The notes: a model not told the origin generated them from the letters alone. A stretch of DNA of 64,000 nt from JBGQOG01 sp052113705 (GCF_052113705.1 NZ_JBGQOG010000017.1:1-64000); one strand, 5' to 3'. Positions 50,020 to 59,562 are shown, numbered from the stretch's first letter. A program made the numbers and translations.

Positions 50020-50775
50020 ATGCGGATATCGGCCAATCTGGGGTTCTTGTTCACCGATCTGCCGCTGCCCGAAGCGATTGGCGCGGCGGCCGCGGCGGGT
50101 TTTGACGCGGTGGAGTGCCATTTCCCCTATGATGTGCCCGCCGGGCATGTGGCGCAGGCGCTGCGCGACAGCGGGTTGCCGATGCTCGCGCTGAACACGC
50201 GGCCGGGCAGGGCGGGGGCGTTCGGACTTCTGGCGCTGCCCGGGCGTGAGGATGAGGCGCAGGCGGCGCTGCAGGAGGCCTTTGACTATGCCACTGCGGT
50301 GGGCGCGCCGATGGTGCATGCGATGGCCGGGATCGCGCAGGGGCCCGCGGCCCGGGCAACCTTTCACGCCAATCTGGCCTGGGCCGCGCCCCGGGCGGCG
50401 GCGCGCGGCTTGCAGATCCTGATCGAGCCGATCAATGCGCAGGATGTGCCGGGGTATTTCCTGAACACCACGGCGCAGGCCCTCGGGGTGCTGGATGCGC
50501 TGGCCGAACCCGCCCTGCGGTTGATGTTCGACCTCTATCATGTCGCCCGGACGGGCGAGGATGCCGTGGCGCTGCTGCCGCAGGTGCTGCCCTATCTCGG
50601 CCATGTGCAGATCGCCCGCGCCCCGGACCGGGGTGTGCCGGTGGGCGGGGATGTCGACATTCCCGCCGTGCTGCGGGCATTGCGCGGGCAGGGATACGCT
50701 GGCGCAGTGGGCGCAGAATATCGCCCCGGTCCCGGCGAAGGGTTCGGCTGGCTGTCGGCGCTGCGCGCGCTCTGA
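50020..50775 (+). CDS. hyi: Hydroxypyruvate isomerase
   Basis: Converts hydroxypyruvate to tartronate semialdehyde; 251 residues, a TIM-barrel of the AP-endonuclease-2 fold. Start region MRISANLGFLFTDLPLPEAIGAAAAAGFDAVECHFPY is characteristic of the Hyi family, as are LIEPINAQDVPGYFLN (metal Glu), MFDLYHV (Asp), HVQIARAPDR (His) and GAEYRPGP (Glu). ATG 50020 has GGGGGAGGCGGG upstream. The neighbouring MFS gene is on the same strand, but no glyoxylate-carboligase or glycerate gene is in view. Confidence 0.88.
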   Translation: MRISANLGFLFTDLPLPEAIGAAAAAGFDAVECHFPYDVPAGHVAQALRDSGLPMLALNTRPGRAGAFGLLALPGREDEAQAALQEAFDYATAVGAPMVHAMAGIAQGPAARATFHANLAWAAPRAAARGLQILIEPINAQDVPGYFLNTTAQALGVLDALAEPALRLMFDLYHVARTGEDAVALLPQVLPYLGHVQIARAPDRGVPVGGDVDIPAVLRALRGQGYAGAVGAEYRPGPGEGFGWLSALRAL

Positions 50776-51105
50776 TCCCCTGCGCCCGGCTGGCGCGTAG
50801 GGGGGGGTGATTCGGCGGGGCTGCACAACTTTTGCGCGATTTCCGGCAACAGACCGCGGCATTCATCGCATGGGTCTGCGCCTTGTCACTGCAGGCGAAA
50901 TTTCCGTCTATCCCCCCTCCAATACGGTGTTTTTCGCGTTACTTGTTTCAAGTTATCATACATATTCAAGCTGCGCCTTTCGTCCCCGGAAATCACAATT
51001 CGGCCTTCAACCAACTAGTCGGTTGATTACTTTTGAAACTGTGGTTAGCCTCTTTTCAGGGAGACACCGGACGGAATACCGCCGGGAAAAAGGGAGGAAT
51101 TCTGC
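50776..51105. other. Regulatory intergenic region of the sugar ABC/Gfo-Idh operon
   Basis: 330 bases with an A/T-rich middle (50930-51060) unlike the flanks. It holds the 20-base palindrome at 51007-51026. TTGATT (51023-51028) could be a -35 overlapping that palindrome, with TAGCCT 17 bases later as a weak -10. No gene is seen. Confidence 0.55.
51007..51026. promoter_or_regulatory. Candidate operator of the TetR regulator (site 1)
   Basis: TCAACCAACTAGTCGGTTGA is a 20-base palindrome with a single mismatched pair, 80 bases before the binding-protein gene. The left half-site AACCAACT recurs at 59597-59604 before the second transcription unit. The TetR regulator encoded at 58781-59524 is the natural candidate to bind both. 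Confidence 0.6.
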
Positions 51106-52389
51106 ATGACGATTTCACGGCGCGCCCTGTTGGGACGCATGGGCGGCACCGCTGCCGCACTGTCGCTGATGGGGCTTCCGGCGCTCGCGCAAGAGCGGCG
51201 GATCCGGCATTTCTGGTGGGGCAACCCCGAGCGTGACAAGCGCACCTTTGAGGTGATCGACATCTTCAAGGCCGCCAATCCCGGCCTCGATGTCTCGGGC
51301 GAAACCATCGGCTGGGGTGATTACTGGACCAAGATGGCGACGCAGACGGCGGGCGGCAACATGGCCGATCTCGTGCAGATGGATTACCGCTATCTCTTTG
51401 AATATGTGCGGCGCGGTGCCTTGCTGCCGCTGGATGAGCATATCGGCAAGACCCTGATGATTCAGGATTTTGACCAGGGACCGCTGCAAGGCGGCATGGT
51501 GGATGGCAAGCTTTATGCCCTCAACATCGGCTCCAACTCGCAGGTGGTCAGCTACAACAAGGCCCGCGCCGATGAATACGGGCTGGAGTTTGACCCGATC
51601 AACTGGACCTATGACGATCTGATCGCGGCGGCGACCAAGGCGAATGAGGCCTCGGGCGGCAAGGTGAAGGGGATCGACGATCTCTCCGTGCAGGCGGTGA
51701 CCTTTGAGGCCTGGTGCACGCAGAACGGCCGCGATTTCTACACGGCCGAGGGCACCGTGGGCGCGACCGAGGATGACATTGCCAGCTACTGGCAGTTCTG
51801 GGCCGACATGCGCAAGGCTGGCCTCGTGCCGGGGGCAGAGCGGACCGTGCGTCTGCAAGACCCCAAGATGAATGAACATGGCATGGTCACCGGCGAGACG
51901 GTCTTCTCGCTGATCTGGTCGAACCAGATGGTGGGGGCACAGGCGCTGATGCAGGACCCGCTCTATGCCGCGATGATCCCGCACAAGCCCGAGGGCAAAC
52001 CCGGCCAGTTCATCAAACCCTCGATGTTCATGTCGCTCAGCCGCGATGCCAAGGATATCGACGGCGCGATGGCCTATATGAACGCCTGGGTCAATGATCC
52101 GAAGGAAACGGCCGTGCTGGGGCTGGAGCGCGGGATTCCCTGCTCGCCCGCCGTGCGCGCGGCGCTGGCCCCGTCTTTCTCGGACATCGAGAAACGCTCG
52201 GTCGATTTCTTTGAGGCGATCCAGACCAAAGTGGGGCCGCTGCCGCCCCCGGCGCCGAAGGGCGCGGGCGAGGTGAAAGACGCCTTCATGCGCATCGGCA
52301 CCGATGTGACGCTGGGCACCTATCCCCCGGCCGAAGGCGCGAAACTCTTCATGGAAGAAGCCACCTCGATCCTCGAGCGCGCGCTCTGA
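51106..52389 (+). CDS. Carbohydrate ABC transporter, substrate-binding protein
   Basis: Periplasmic binding protein of 427 residues. The N-terminus MTISRRALLGRMGGTAAALS has the SRRALLG pattern of a Tat signal, ending in ALAQE. The mature part has the type 1 extracellular solute-binding fold (for example YALNIGSNSQVVSYNKARADEYG and WTYDDLIAAATKANE). The start follows AGGGAGGA. It heads the operon of two permeases, an ATPase and oxidoreductases; the ligand is unknown, probably a sugar, glycoside or cyclitol. Confidence 0.9.
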   Translation: MTISRRALLGRMGGTAAALSLMGLPALAQERRIRHFWWGNPERDKRTFEVIDIFKAANPGLDVSGETIGWGDYWTKMATQTAGGNMADLVQMDYRYLFEYVRRGALLPLDEHIGKTLMIQDFDQGPLQGGMVDGKLYALNIGSNSQVVSYNKARADEYGLEFDPINWTYDDLIAAATKANEASGGKVKGIDDLSVQAVTFEAWCTQNGRDFYTAEGTVGATEDDIASYWQFWADMRKAGLVPGAERTVRLQDPKMNEHGMVTGETVFSLIWSNQMVGAQALMQDPLYAAMIPHKPEGKPGQFIKPSMFMSLSRDAKDIDGAMAYMNAWVNDPKETAVLGLERGIPCSPAVRAALAPSFSDIEKRSVDFFEAIQTKVGPLPPPAPKGAGEVKDAFMRIGTDVTLGTYPPAEGAKLFMEEATSILERAL

Positions 52390-52396
52390 TCCGCCC

Positions 52397-52424
52397 CATT
52401 CCCCGGGGTCCGCTCCGGGGAATG
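52397..52424 (+). promoter_or_regulatory. Stable hairpin after the binding-protein gene
   Basis: CATTCCCCGG (52397-52406) and CCGGGGAATG (52415-52424) pair perfectly around an eight-base loop. It lies eight bases after the binding-protein stop. There is no U tract, so it is more likely an mRNA stabiliser or partial terminator that lowers permease expression. Confidence 0.7.
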
Positions 52425-52452
52425 CCCTCCACGCTTCGGAACGCGAGGCAAG

Positions 52453-53346
52453 ATGCGACGTTTTCTGCAAAAGAACGCGCCGGGATACGTATTTCTGGCG
52501 CCCTGGCTGGTGGGGTTTTTCCTGCTGGCGCTGGGACCGATCCTGGTCTCGCTGTTCATGTCCTTCACCAAATACGACATGGTCAGCGCGCCGCGCTGGG
52601 TGGGTCTGGCCAATTACGACTATATGTTCACCCGCGACCGCCGCTTCTGGAAGGCGTTGGAGGTGACCATGCATTACGTAACGCTGGCGGTGCCCGCGCG
52701 GCTGGCGATGGCGCTGTTCGTGGCGATGCTTCTGGACAAGGGGCTGCGCAGCATCGGCATGTACCGTGCGATTTTCTACCTCCCCTCGCTCCTGGGCTCC
52801 TCGATCGCCATTGCGATCCTCTGGCGGCAGCTCTTTGCGGCGGATGGCGTGGTCAATGCGCTGCTGGCGCGGATCGGGATCGACGGACCCGACTGGATCG
52901 CCACCCCCTCCACCTCGCTCTACACATTGGTGGCGCTGGCGATGTGGCAATTCGGCTCGCCGATGCTGATCTTTCTGGCCGGTCTGCGCGGCATCCCGAA
53001 AGACCTCTATGAGGCCGCCGAGATCGACGGCACCTCGAAAACCCGGCAGTTCTTCCGCATCACTTTGCCGATGCTGGCCCCGGTGATCTTCTTCAACCTC
53101 ATCTTGCAAACGATTGAAGCGTTTAAGACTTTCTCCTCCGCCTTCATCATCTCGAACGGCACGGGTGCGCCCGCGGACAGCCTTTTGTTCTACACGGTCT
53201 ATCTCTTCAACGAGGCGTTCAAATTCTTCCGCATGGGCTATGCCTCGGCGCTGGCCTGGGTGCTTCTTCTGATCATCGGGGCTTTCACGCTGATCATCTT
53301 CGTCACCGCCAAATATTGGGTGCATTATGACAATGAGCGCGACTGA
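52453..53346 (+). CDS. Carbohydrate ABC transporter permease 1
   Basis: MalF/UgpA-type permease of 297 residues with six helices. EAA loop EAAEIDGTSKTRQFFRITLPML is near residue 188. It begins MRRFLQKNAPGYVFLAPWLVGFFLLALGPI and its 3' end overlaps the second permease start by 20 bases. Works with the genes at 51106, 53327 and 54261. Confidence 0.92.
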   Translation: MRRFLQKNAPGYVFLAPWLVGFFLLALGPILVSLFMSFTKYDMVSAPRWVGLANYDYMFTRDRRFWKALEVTMHYVTLAVPARLAMALFVAMLLDKGLRSIGMYRAIFYLPSLLGSSIAIAILWRQLFAADGVVNALLARIGIDGPDWIATPSTSLYTLVALAMWQFGSPMLIFLAGLRGIPKDLYEAAEIDGTSKTRQFFRITLPMLAPVIFFNLILQTIEAFKTFSSAFIISNGTGAPADSLLFYTVYLFNEAFKFFRMGYASALAWVLLLIIGAFTLIIFVTAKYWVHYDNERD

Positions 53347-54241
53347 TCCCGCGGGCCTCGCCCCGCAAGATGCCGCCCGCATCGCCCATGAGCTGAAACT
53401 GGCACAGGCAAAACGCGAGAAACGCGCGCGGCTTTACAAACACGCCTTCCTGATCGTGTTTTCCTTCATCATGATCTATCCGCTGCTGTGGATGGTCGGG
53501 TCCTCGCTGAAGCCTGACACGCAGATCTTTTCGGACCTCTCGATCTGGCCGAAAGAGTTCCATTGGGACAATTATTCCAAGGGTTGGAATGGTCTGCCGG
53601 TCTCGTTCAGCATCTTCTATCTGAATTCGCTGATCGTCACCGTGCTGTCGGTGGTGGGGAACCTGCTCAGCTGTGCCTTTGCCGCCTATGCGTTTTCGCG
53701 GCTGAACTTCTCGGGGCGGAATTTCTTCTTCGCGCTGATGATGATGACGCTGATGATCCCCTATCACGTCGTCCTCATCCCGCAATATGTGATGTTCCTC
53801 AAGCTCGGCTGGGTGGATACCTATCTGCCGCTGATCGTGCCGAAATTCCTCGCCTCGGATGCGTTCTTCATCTTCCTGATGGTGCAGTTCTTCCGGCAAC
53901 TGCCGCGGGAACTCGACGAGGCGGCGATGATCGACGGCTGCTCGGCCTACAAGATCTTTTGGGTGATCATTCTGCCGCTGTCGCTGCCCGCGCTTGGCAC
54001 TGCCGCCATCTTCTCGCTGATCTGGACCTGGGAGGATTTCCTGGCCCCGCTCATCTATCTCAATGACATCAAGAGCTACACCGTGCCCCTCGCGCTGCGC
54101 CTCTTTGTGGATCAGGACAGCCAGTCGGCCTTTGGCCAGATGTTTGCCATGTCGGTGCTATCGCTGGTGCCCGTGGTGCTGTTCTTCGTGGCTTTCCAAA
54201 AGCTGATCATCCGCGGCATCGCCACCTCTGGCATGAAATAA
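53327..54241 (+). CDS. Carbohydrate ABC transporter permease 2
   Basis: MalG/UgpE-type permease of 304 residues. The N-terminal ~35 residues are hydrophilic, then FLIVFSFIMIYPLLWMVGSSLKP, and the EAA loop EAAMIDGCSAYKIFWVIILPLSLP is near residue 199. Starts at 53327 inside the preceding gene; ATG 53333 is two codons later. Followed after 19 bases by the ATPase gene. Confidence 0.92.
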   Translation: MTMSATDPAGLAPQDAARIAHELKLAQAKREKRARLYKHAFLIVFSFIMIYPLLWMVGSSLKPDTQIFSDLSIWPKEFHWDNYSKGWNGLPVSFSIFYLNSLIVTVLSVVGNLLSCAFAAYAFSRLNFSGRNFFFALMMMTLMIPYHVVLIPQYVMFLKLGWVDTYLPLIVPKFLASDAFFIFLMVQFFRQLPRELDEAAMIDGCSAYKIFWVIILPLSLPALGTAAIFSLIWTWEDFLAPLIYLNDIKSYTVPLALRLFVDQDSQSAFGQMFAMSVLSLVPVVLFFVAFQKLIIRGIATSGMK

Positions 54242-54260
54242 TTCGGGAAAGGATACGAAA

Positions 54261-55352
54261 ATGTCCGGACTATCTTTGCGTAATGTCGGTAAATCCTACG
54301 GCGCGGTCACCGTGATGAAGGATCTCAATCTCGACATTCATGACGGGGAGTTTCTGGTGCTGGTCGGCCCCTCGGGCTGCGGTAAATCCACGCTGCTCCG
54401 GATGATTGCCGGGTTGGAGGACATCTCGACCGGGACAATCTCCATCGGCGACCGCATCGTCAACGATCTGCCCGCCTCGCAGCGCAAACTCTCGATGGTG
54501 TTCCAGAGCTACGCGCTCTACCCGCATATGTCGGTGAAAAAGAACCTCGCCTTCGGTTTGCAGAACCTGAAAATGTCCAAGGCCGAGATCGAGCGCCGGG
54601 TGGCCGATGCCGCCCGCATCCTGCAGATCGAACCCCTGCTGGAGCGCAAGCCGCGCCAGCTGTCGGGCGGGCAAAAGCAGCGGGTGGCGATTGGCCGCGC
54701 GATTGTGCGCGAGCCGGAATTGTTCCTTTTTGATGAGCCCTTGTCGAACCTCGATGCGGAATTGCGGGTGCAGATGCGGGTCGAACTGGCGGGGCTTTAT
54801 AACCGCCTCGGCACCACGATGATTTATGTGACGCATGATCAGGTGGAGGCGATGACCATGGCCAGCCGCATCGTCGTGTTGCGCGCGGGCCGGATTGAGC
54901 AGGTGGGCACGCCCTATGAGCTTTACACCCGCCCCTGCAATCTCTTTGTCGCGGGCTTTATCGGCTCTCCCAAGATCAACCTGATCGAGGGCATGGCCCG
55001 GCATCAGGCGGGGCAGACGCTGCTGGAGCTGGCCGATTTCGGCGCGATCAAGGTGCCGGGTCTGGCGACGGGGGCGGGCAAGCTGACGATGGGCATCCGG
55101 CCGGAGGCGATGCATCTGGGGCACGGTCCGGTGCAGGCGCCCGCCAAGGTGCAGTTGGTGGAATATCTCGGCTCCGAGATTTTCGTGCATGTCGCCCTGG
55201 CCTCTGGTGCGGTCTACCTCGTGCATGCCGCGGGCAAGGCGCGGCATTTCGTGGGCGAGGAGGTCAGCGTGACCTTCGACCCCGGTGAGGCGCATTATTT
55301 CAACGAAGCCGGTCTGCGCGTCGAAGCCATGGCCGAGGAGAATGCCGCATGA
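54261..55352 (+). CDS. Carbohydrate ABC transporter ATPase
   Basis: MalK/UgpC-type ATPase of 363 residues. Walker A GPSGCGKST is at ~36-44, signature LSGGQKQ near 135, Walker B FLFDEP, switch His in VTHDQVEAM, and a C-terminal TOBE domain. Its stop overlaps the first oxidoreductase start (ATGA), showing that transport and oxidation genes are one operon. Confidence 0.93.
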   Translation: MSGLSLRNVGKSYGAVTVMKDLNLDIHDGEFLVLVGPSGCGKSTLLRMIAGLEDISTGTISIGDRIVNDLPASQRKLSMVFQSYALYPHMSVKKNLAFGLQNLKMSKAEIERRVADAARILQIEPLLERKPRQLSGGQKQRVAIGRAIVREPELFLFDEPLSNLDAELRVQMRVELAGLYNRLGTTMIYVTHDQVEAMTMASRIVVLRAGRIEQVGTPYELYTRPCNLFVAGFIGSPKINLIEGMARHQAGQTLLELADFGAIKVPGLATGAGKLTMGIRPEAMHLGHGPVQAPAKVQLVEYLGSEIFVHVALASGAVYLVHAAGKARHFVGEEVSVTFDPGEAHYFNEAGLRVEAMAEENAA

Positions 55353-56647
55353 AACTGGCCATCGTTGGCTGTGGCTCGCGCCACAAGATGTTCCGTGACT
55401 CGGTGATGGAGGATTACGGCAGCAAGCATGAAATCGTGGCCGTCTGCGACAATAACCCCGCGCGGCTGCGGCTGGCGGCGGAGGCTGCCTCGCGGCCCGG
55501 CACCAATGGCGTGGCCTCGTATCTGGCGGATGAGTTTGACACGCTCTTGGCCGAGCAAAAGCCCGATACCGTGGTGGTGACCACCCCCGACTTCCTGCAT
55601 TCCGACTATATCGTGCGGGCGTTCGAGGCGGGCTGCGATGTCATCTGCGAAAAGCCGATGACGATTGACCTCGACCGGCTGAAGCTGATCGTGGATGCGC
55701 AACGGGCCAGCGGGCGCAAGGTCACCGTGACCTTCAACTACCGCTATTCCCCGGCGCGGACGCAGATCAAGGAGCTTCTCGCTTCCGGCACGATTGGCGA
55801 TATCACGGCGGTGGATTTCCGCTGGTATCTCGACCGGGTGCATGGCGCGGATTACTTCCGCCGCTGGCACCGGCAGAAGACCAATTCCGGCGGCCTTCTG
55901 GTGCATAAATCCACCCACCACTTTGATCTCTTGAACTGGTGGCTGGGCTCGGTGCCGGAAAAGGTCTTTGCCTCGGGCCAACGCGCCTTCTACCGCCCCG
56001 AAACGGCGGTGGAACTGGGGCTTGAGGGGCGCGGCGCGCGCTGTGCCACCTGTCCGGTGGCCGCGAAATGCGATTTTGAGCTCGACATGGACGCCGATCC
56101 CGCGCTGCGCAGCCTCTACCGCGAGGCCGAGGCTGAGGATGGCTATTTCCGTGACCTCTGCGTCTTTGACGCCGAGATCGGCATCGAGGACACGATGCAG
56201 GCGCATATCCGCTACGCTTCGGGTGCTACGGCGAATTACACGCTGGTCGCCTATGCCCCTTGGGAGGGGCTGGAGATCAAGTTTCAGGGCACCAAGGGCG
56301 AGCTGACGCACCGGCATGTCGAGGTGCACGGCGTCTTTGGCGGCAGCCGCGAACATGCCAAGGATGCGGTGACGACCGAGCTGCATCTGGCGGGGCAGGC
56401 ACCGCAGGTGCTGGATGTGCCGCTTGGCAAGGGGATGCATGGCGGCGCCGATCCGGTGATGCTCGGCTATATCTTCGACCCCGAAGCGATGCCCGAGGAC
56501 AGCTATAACCGCGCCTCCGATCACATCGCGGGGGCCTATTCGATCCTGACCGGCATCGCCGCCAACATGTCGATCGACAGCGGCAGTCCGGTGGAGATTC
56601 CGACCATGCTGAAAAGCCGGGGCATTGATCTGGGAGAGACCGTATGA
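55349..56647 (+). CDS. Gfo/Idh/MocA oxidoreductase with four-Cys cluster
   Basis: A 432-residue NAD(P)-dependent oxidoreductase. The N-terminal Rossmann motif is AIVGCGSRHK, EKP is at 101-103 with the catalytic Lys, and the C-terminal domain has HKSTHHFDLLNWW. Compared with the usual 330-390 residues it is longer and carries four Cys: C232-x2-C235-x5-C241 and C271, a pattern that could bind a metal or Fe-S cluster. The first of four such enzymes here; the overlap with the ATPase gene ties it to the transporter. Substrate unknown, probably a sugar or sugar derivative. Confidence 0.87.
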   Translation: MKLAIVGCGSRHKMFRDSVMEDYGSKHEIVAVCDNNPARLRLAAEAASRPGTNGVASYLADEFDTLLAEQKPDTVVVTTPDFLHSDYIVRAFEAGCDVICEKPMTIDLDRLKLIVDAQRASGRKVTVTFNYRYSPARTQIKELLASGTIGDITAVDFRWYLDRVHGADYFRRWHRQKTNSGGLLVHKSTHHFDLLNWWLGSVPEKVFASGQRAFYRPETAVELGLEGRGARCATCPVAAKCDFELDMDADPALRSLYREAEAEDGYFRDLCVFDAEIGIEDTMQAHIRYASGATANYTLVAYAPWEGLEIKFQGTKGELTHRHVEVHGVFGGSREHAKDAVTTELHLAGQAPQVLDVPLGKGMHGGADPVMLGYIFDPEAMPEDSYNRASDHIAGAYSILTGIAANMSIDSGSPVEIPTMLKSRGIDLGETV

Positions 56648-57693
56648 AACCGCTTCGCATTGGGGTGATGGGCATCGATCACGGCCATATCTATGGCCAG
56701 ATCGCGGGCATGCGCGCCGCCGGGGCCGAACTGGTCGCCTGGTGGACATCCGAGCGCACCGATCCGGTGGACATCGCCAATTTCACCGCCAAACACCCGG
56801 AAATTCCGCAGGTGAAGGACGCGGCGCAAATCCTTGAGGACGATAGTCTTTCGCTGATCCTGATCTCGGCCATCCCCGAGCAGCGCGCGGGTTTCGCCAT
56901 TTCCGCCATGCAGCATGGCAAGGATGTGATGGTCGACAAACCCGGTGCCACCACGCTGGACCAACTGGCGCGGGTCAAGGCGGTGCAGGCGGAAACCGGG
57001 CGCATCTGGTCGGTGTGTTTTTCGGAACGGCTGGCGGTAGAAACCACCACCCTCGTTGACAAGATCATCGCCGAGGGGCGCATTGGCAAGGTGCTGCAAA
57101 CCGTCGGTCTCGGGCCGCACAAACTCGGCAATGGCCACCGGGCGGAATGGTTCTTTTCGCGGCAGGCGACGGGCGGGATTCTCTGCGACATCGCCGCGCA
57201 TCAGTTCGACCAGTTCCTGCATTACACCGGCTCGACCTCGGCCCGCGTTGTCTCGGCGCATGTCGGCAATATGGCCACGCCGCAGCATGCCGAATTGCAG
57301 GATTTCGGCGAGGTGATGCTCGAGGGCGATCAGGGCCGCGGCTATGCGCGGGTGGATTGGCTGACGCCAAAGGGCCTGCCTGTCTGGGGCGACGGGCGCA
57401 TCACCATTCTGGGCAGCGAGGGCTATATCGAGCTGCGCAAATACATCGACATCGCCGGGCGCGAGGGGACAGAGCATGTCTTCCTCGCCGATGCCAAGGG
57501 TGTGGAATATCTGAGCGCCAAGGGGCAGGGCACGCCCTATTTCGGCCGCCTCACGGCGGATATCGAGAGCCGCGGCGAGACGGCGATGACGCAGCGCCAC
57601 GCATTTCTCGCCACCGAACTCGCGCTGACCGCACAGGCAATGGCAGAGGCGTCATTGGCTGAGACCTCACTGGCCGGGGAGGGCCAAAAATGA
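56644..57693 (+). CDS. Gfo/Idh/MocA oxidoreductase (second)
   Basis: A 349-residue oxidoreductase with an atypical Rossmann loop GVMGIDHGHIYG, DKPG in place of EKP (residues ~98-101) and the C-terminal ILCDIAAHQFDQFLHYTG. His residues in the loop suggest that dinucleotide use may differ. Start overlaps the first oxidoreductase stop (ATGA) and its stop overlaps the third. The end is a short Ala/Glu/Ser repeat (AEASLAETSLAGEG). Confidence 0.87.
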   Translation: MKPLRIGVMGIDHGHIYGQIAGMRAAGAELVAWWTSERTDPVDIANFTAKHPEIPQVKDAAQILEDDSLSLILISAIPEQRAGFAISAMQHGKDVMVDKPGATTLDQLARVKAVQAETGRIWSVCFSERLAVETTTLVDKIIAEGRIGKVLQTVGLGPHKLGNGHRAEWFFSRQATGGILCDIAAHQFDQFLHYTGSTSARVVSAHVGNMATPQHAELQDFGEVMLEGDQGRGYARVDWLTPKGLPVWGDGRITILGSEGYIELRKYIDIAGREGTEHVFLADAKGVEYLSAKGQGTPYFGRLTADIESRGETAMTQRHAFLATELALTAQAMAEASLAETSLAGEGQK

Positions 57694-58781
57694 CCGATAA
57701 AAAGATCAATGTCGCGGTGATCGGCGCCGGGATCGGCCGCTCGCATATCGAAGAGGGGGTGATGAACAACCCCGCCGATTTCGCGCTGCACACTTTGTGC
57801 GACATCAACCTCGAACTGGCGACCTCTGTCGCCGCCGCCTTCCCGGGCTGCCGTGTCGCCACCGATATGCAAAAGGTGTTCGAGGATCCGGAGGTCGATC
57901 TGGTCGACATCTGCCTGCCGCCGCATCTGCATTTTCCGGCGATGATGGCGGCGCTTGCGGCGGGCAAACATGTGATTTGCGAAAAGCCCTTCGTGAATTC
58001 GGTTTCCGAGGTGCGGCAGGTGATGGCCAAGGCGGCGGCGGTGGGGCGGATGGTCTATCCGGTCTTTCAATACCGCTATGGTACCGGCTACCGGCAGATG
58101 CATGAGTTGCAAAAGCGCGGCCTGACCGGAAAACCTTACGTTCTGACGCTGGAGACGCATTGGCAGCGCGGCGCGGAGTATTACGCCATTCCCTGGCGCG
58201 GCCGTTGGTCGGGCGAGCGGGGCGGGGCGATTGTCAGCCATGCCACCCATATCCACAACCTCGCCACGCATCTGATGGGCGATGTGGTCTCGGTGGCGGC
58301 CATGCTCGACACCAAGGTCAATCCGATCGAGACCGAGGATTGCGCCGCCATCGCCATGCGGACCGGGCAAGGGGCGCTGGTCACCTCGTCGATCTGCCTT
58401 GGCAATGCAGGGAACATGTCGCGGATGCGGGCCTGCTTTGAGAAACTCACCGCCGAAAGCGATCTGCATCCCTATAAGATCGGCGCCGAGACCTGGACCT
58501 TTACCGCCGCAAATCCCGCGGATCAGGCCGAAATCGATGCGGTCATTGCAGAAATCCGCGATTTTCCGCTGCGCTTCGATGGCTTCTTTGCCGATATTGC
58601 GGCAGATCTGAAGGGGGGAACCCCCGTCTATCTGCCCACACTTGCCGAGGCCGCGCATTCGATGGAACTGATCACCGCCATCTATCAGTCGCACCGGACC
58701 GGGCAGTTTGAGGCTTTGCCGCTGGCCGCCGGGCATCCGCTGATGGAGAGCTGGCTGCCCGCAACCGAGGATGCCGCCTGA
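57690..58781 (+). CDS. Gfo/Idh/MocA oxidoreductase (third)
   Basis: A 363-residue oxidoreductase with classical Rossmann loop GAGIGRSH and EKPF in VICEKPFVNSVSE. The C-terminal domain contains GRWSGERGGAIVSHATHIHNLATHLMG, where the GG and H-x-H block is typical. Overlaps the previous gene by four bases, and its stop overlaps the ATG of the TetR gene (TGATGG). Confidence 0.88.
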   Translation: MTDKKINVAVIGAGIGRSHIEEGVMNNPADFALHTLCDINLELATSVAAAFPGCRVATDMQKVFEDPEVDLVDICLPPHLHFPAMMAALAAGKHVICEKPFVNSVSEVRQVMAKAAAVGRMVYPVFQYRYGTGYRQMHELQKRGLTGKPYVLTLETHWQRGAEYYAIPWRGRWSGERGGAIVSHATHIHNLATHLMGDVVSVAAMLDTKVNPIETEDCAAIAMRTGQGALVTSSICLGNAGNMSRMRACFEKLTAESDLHPYKIGAETWTFTAANPADQAEIDAVIAEIRDFPLRFDGFFADIAADLKGGTPVYLPTLAEAAHSMELITAIYQSHRTGQFEALPLAAGHPLMESWLPATEDAA

Positions 58782-59524
58782 TGGAAAAGAACGTGCACGA
58801 GATGATCGATTACAAGCGGGTGGCTGCGGTGGAGGGGATGGAACCCGCCCCCGCCGCCGACCGCCGCGCGGCCAAGGACAGCGAGGCGACGAAATCCGCC
58901 ATCCTGACCGCCGCCACCTATGAATTCTCGGAATTCGGGGTGTCGGGCGCGCGCATCGACCGGATCGCGGCACGGGCGAATGCCAATAAATCGCTGATCT
59001 ACAGCTATTTCGGTGACAAGGAAGAGCTTTACAAGATCGTGCTCCGCTCGGCCTATATCCAGATCCGGATGGGCGAGCGCGAGCTGGATCTGTCGAGCTA
59101 TGGCCCGGTTGAGGGCGTGTTGCGGCTGGTTGAATTCACCTTTGACCATTACAACGATAACCCCTGGTTCCTGCGGCTTCTGGCCGAGGAGAACCTGCGG
59201 CGCGGGGCCACCGTCTCGCAGATCGGTGACATCCGGCAGATCCAGTCGCAGCTGACCGATACCGTCTCGCTGATGCTGGAAAAGGGCCACCGCGACGGGA
59301 TCTTCACCCGTGAAATATCGGCGACCAGCCTCTATCTCCTGATCGCCTCGCTCTTCTATTTCCCGATGGCCAACCGCTACACGCTCTCGGCCGTCTTCGG
59401 GGTTGAGGCCGACAGCCCGGCCTGGAGTGCCGCGCTCTTGCGGCAAAGTCAGGACATCGTGCTGGCCTATCTCTGTGCCCCGGCATCCGGCGCGGCAACC
59501 GACCCCGCCACCCCGGAAGGCTGA
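58781..59524 (+). CDS. TetR/AcrR-family regulator of the sugar operon
   Basis: A 247-residue repressor with helix-turn-helix GVSGARIDRIAARANANKSLIYSYFGDKEELY near residues 53-84, preceded by a ~45-residue extension, and an all-helical ligand domain. It is the last gene of the first transcription unit and sits just before the second, so it likely senses a pathway intermediate. Its probable operators are the palindromes at 51007-51026 and 59597-59608. Confidence 0.88.
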   Translation: MEKNVHEMIDYKRVAAVEGMEPAPAADRRAAKDSEATKSAILTAATYEFSEFGVSGARIDRIAARANANKSLIYSYFGDKEELYKIVLRSAYIQIRMGERELDLSSYGPVEGVLRLVEFTFDHYNDNPWFLRLLAEENLRRGATVSQIGDIRQIQSQLTDTVSLMLEKGHRDGIFTREISATSLYLLIASLFYFPMANRYTLSAVFGVEADSPAWSAALLRQSQDIVLAYLCAPASGAATDPATPEG

Positions 59525-59562
59525 ATTCCCGGGGCCGCACCGGGCCCCGATCCACCCCACCC

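Noticed and set aside
51115..53382. 755-codon minus-strand frame
   Set aside because: Antisense of the binding-protein and permease genes of the sugar operon.
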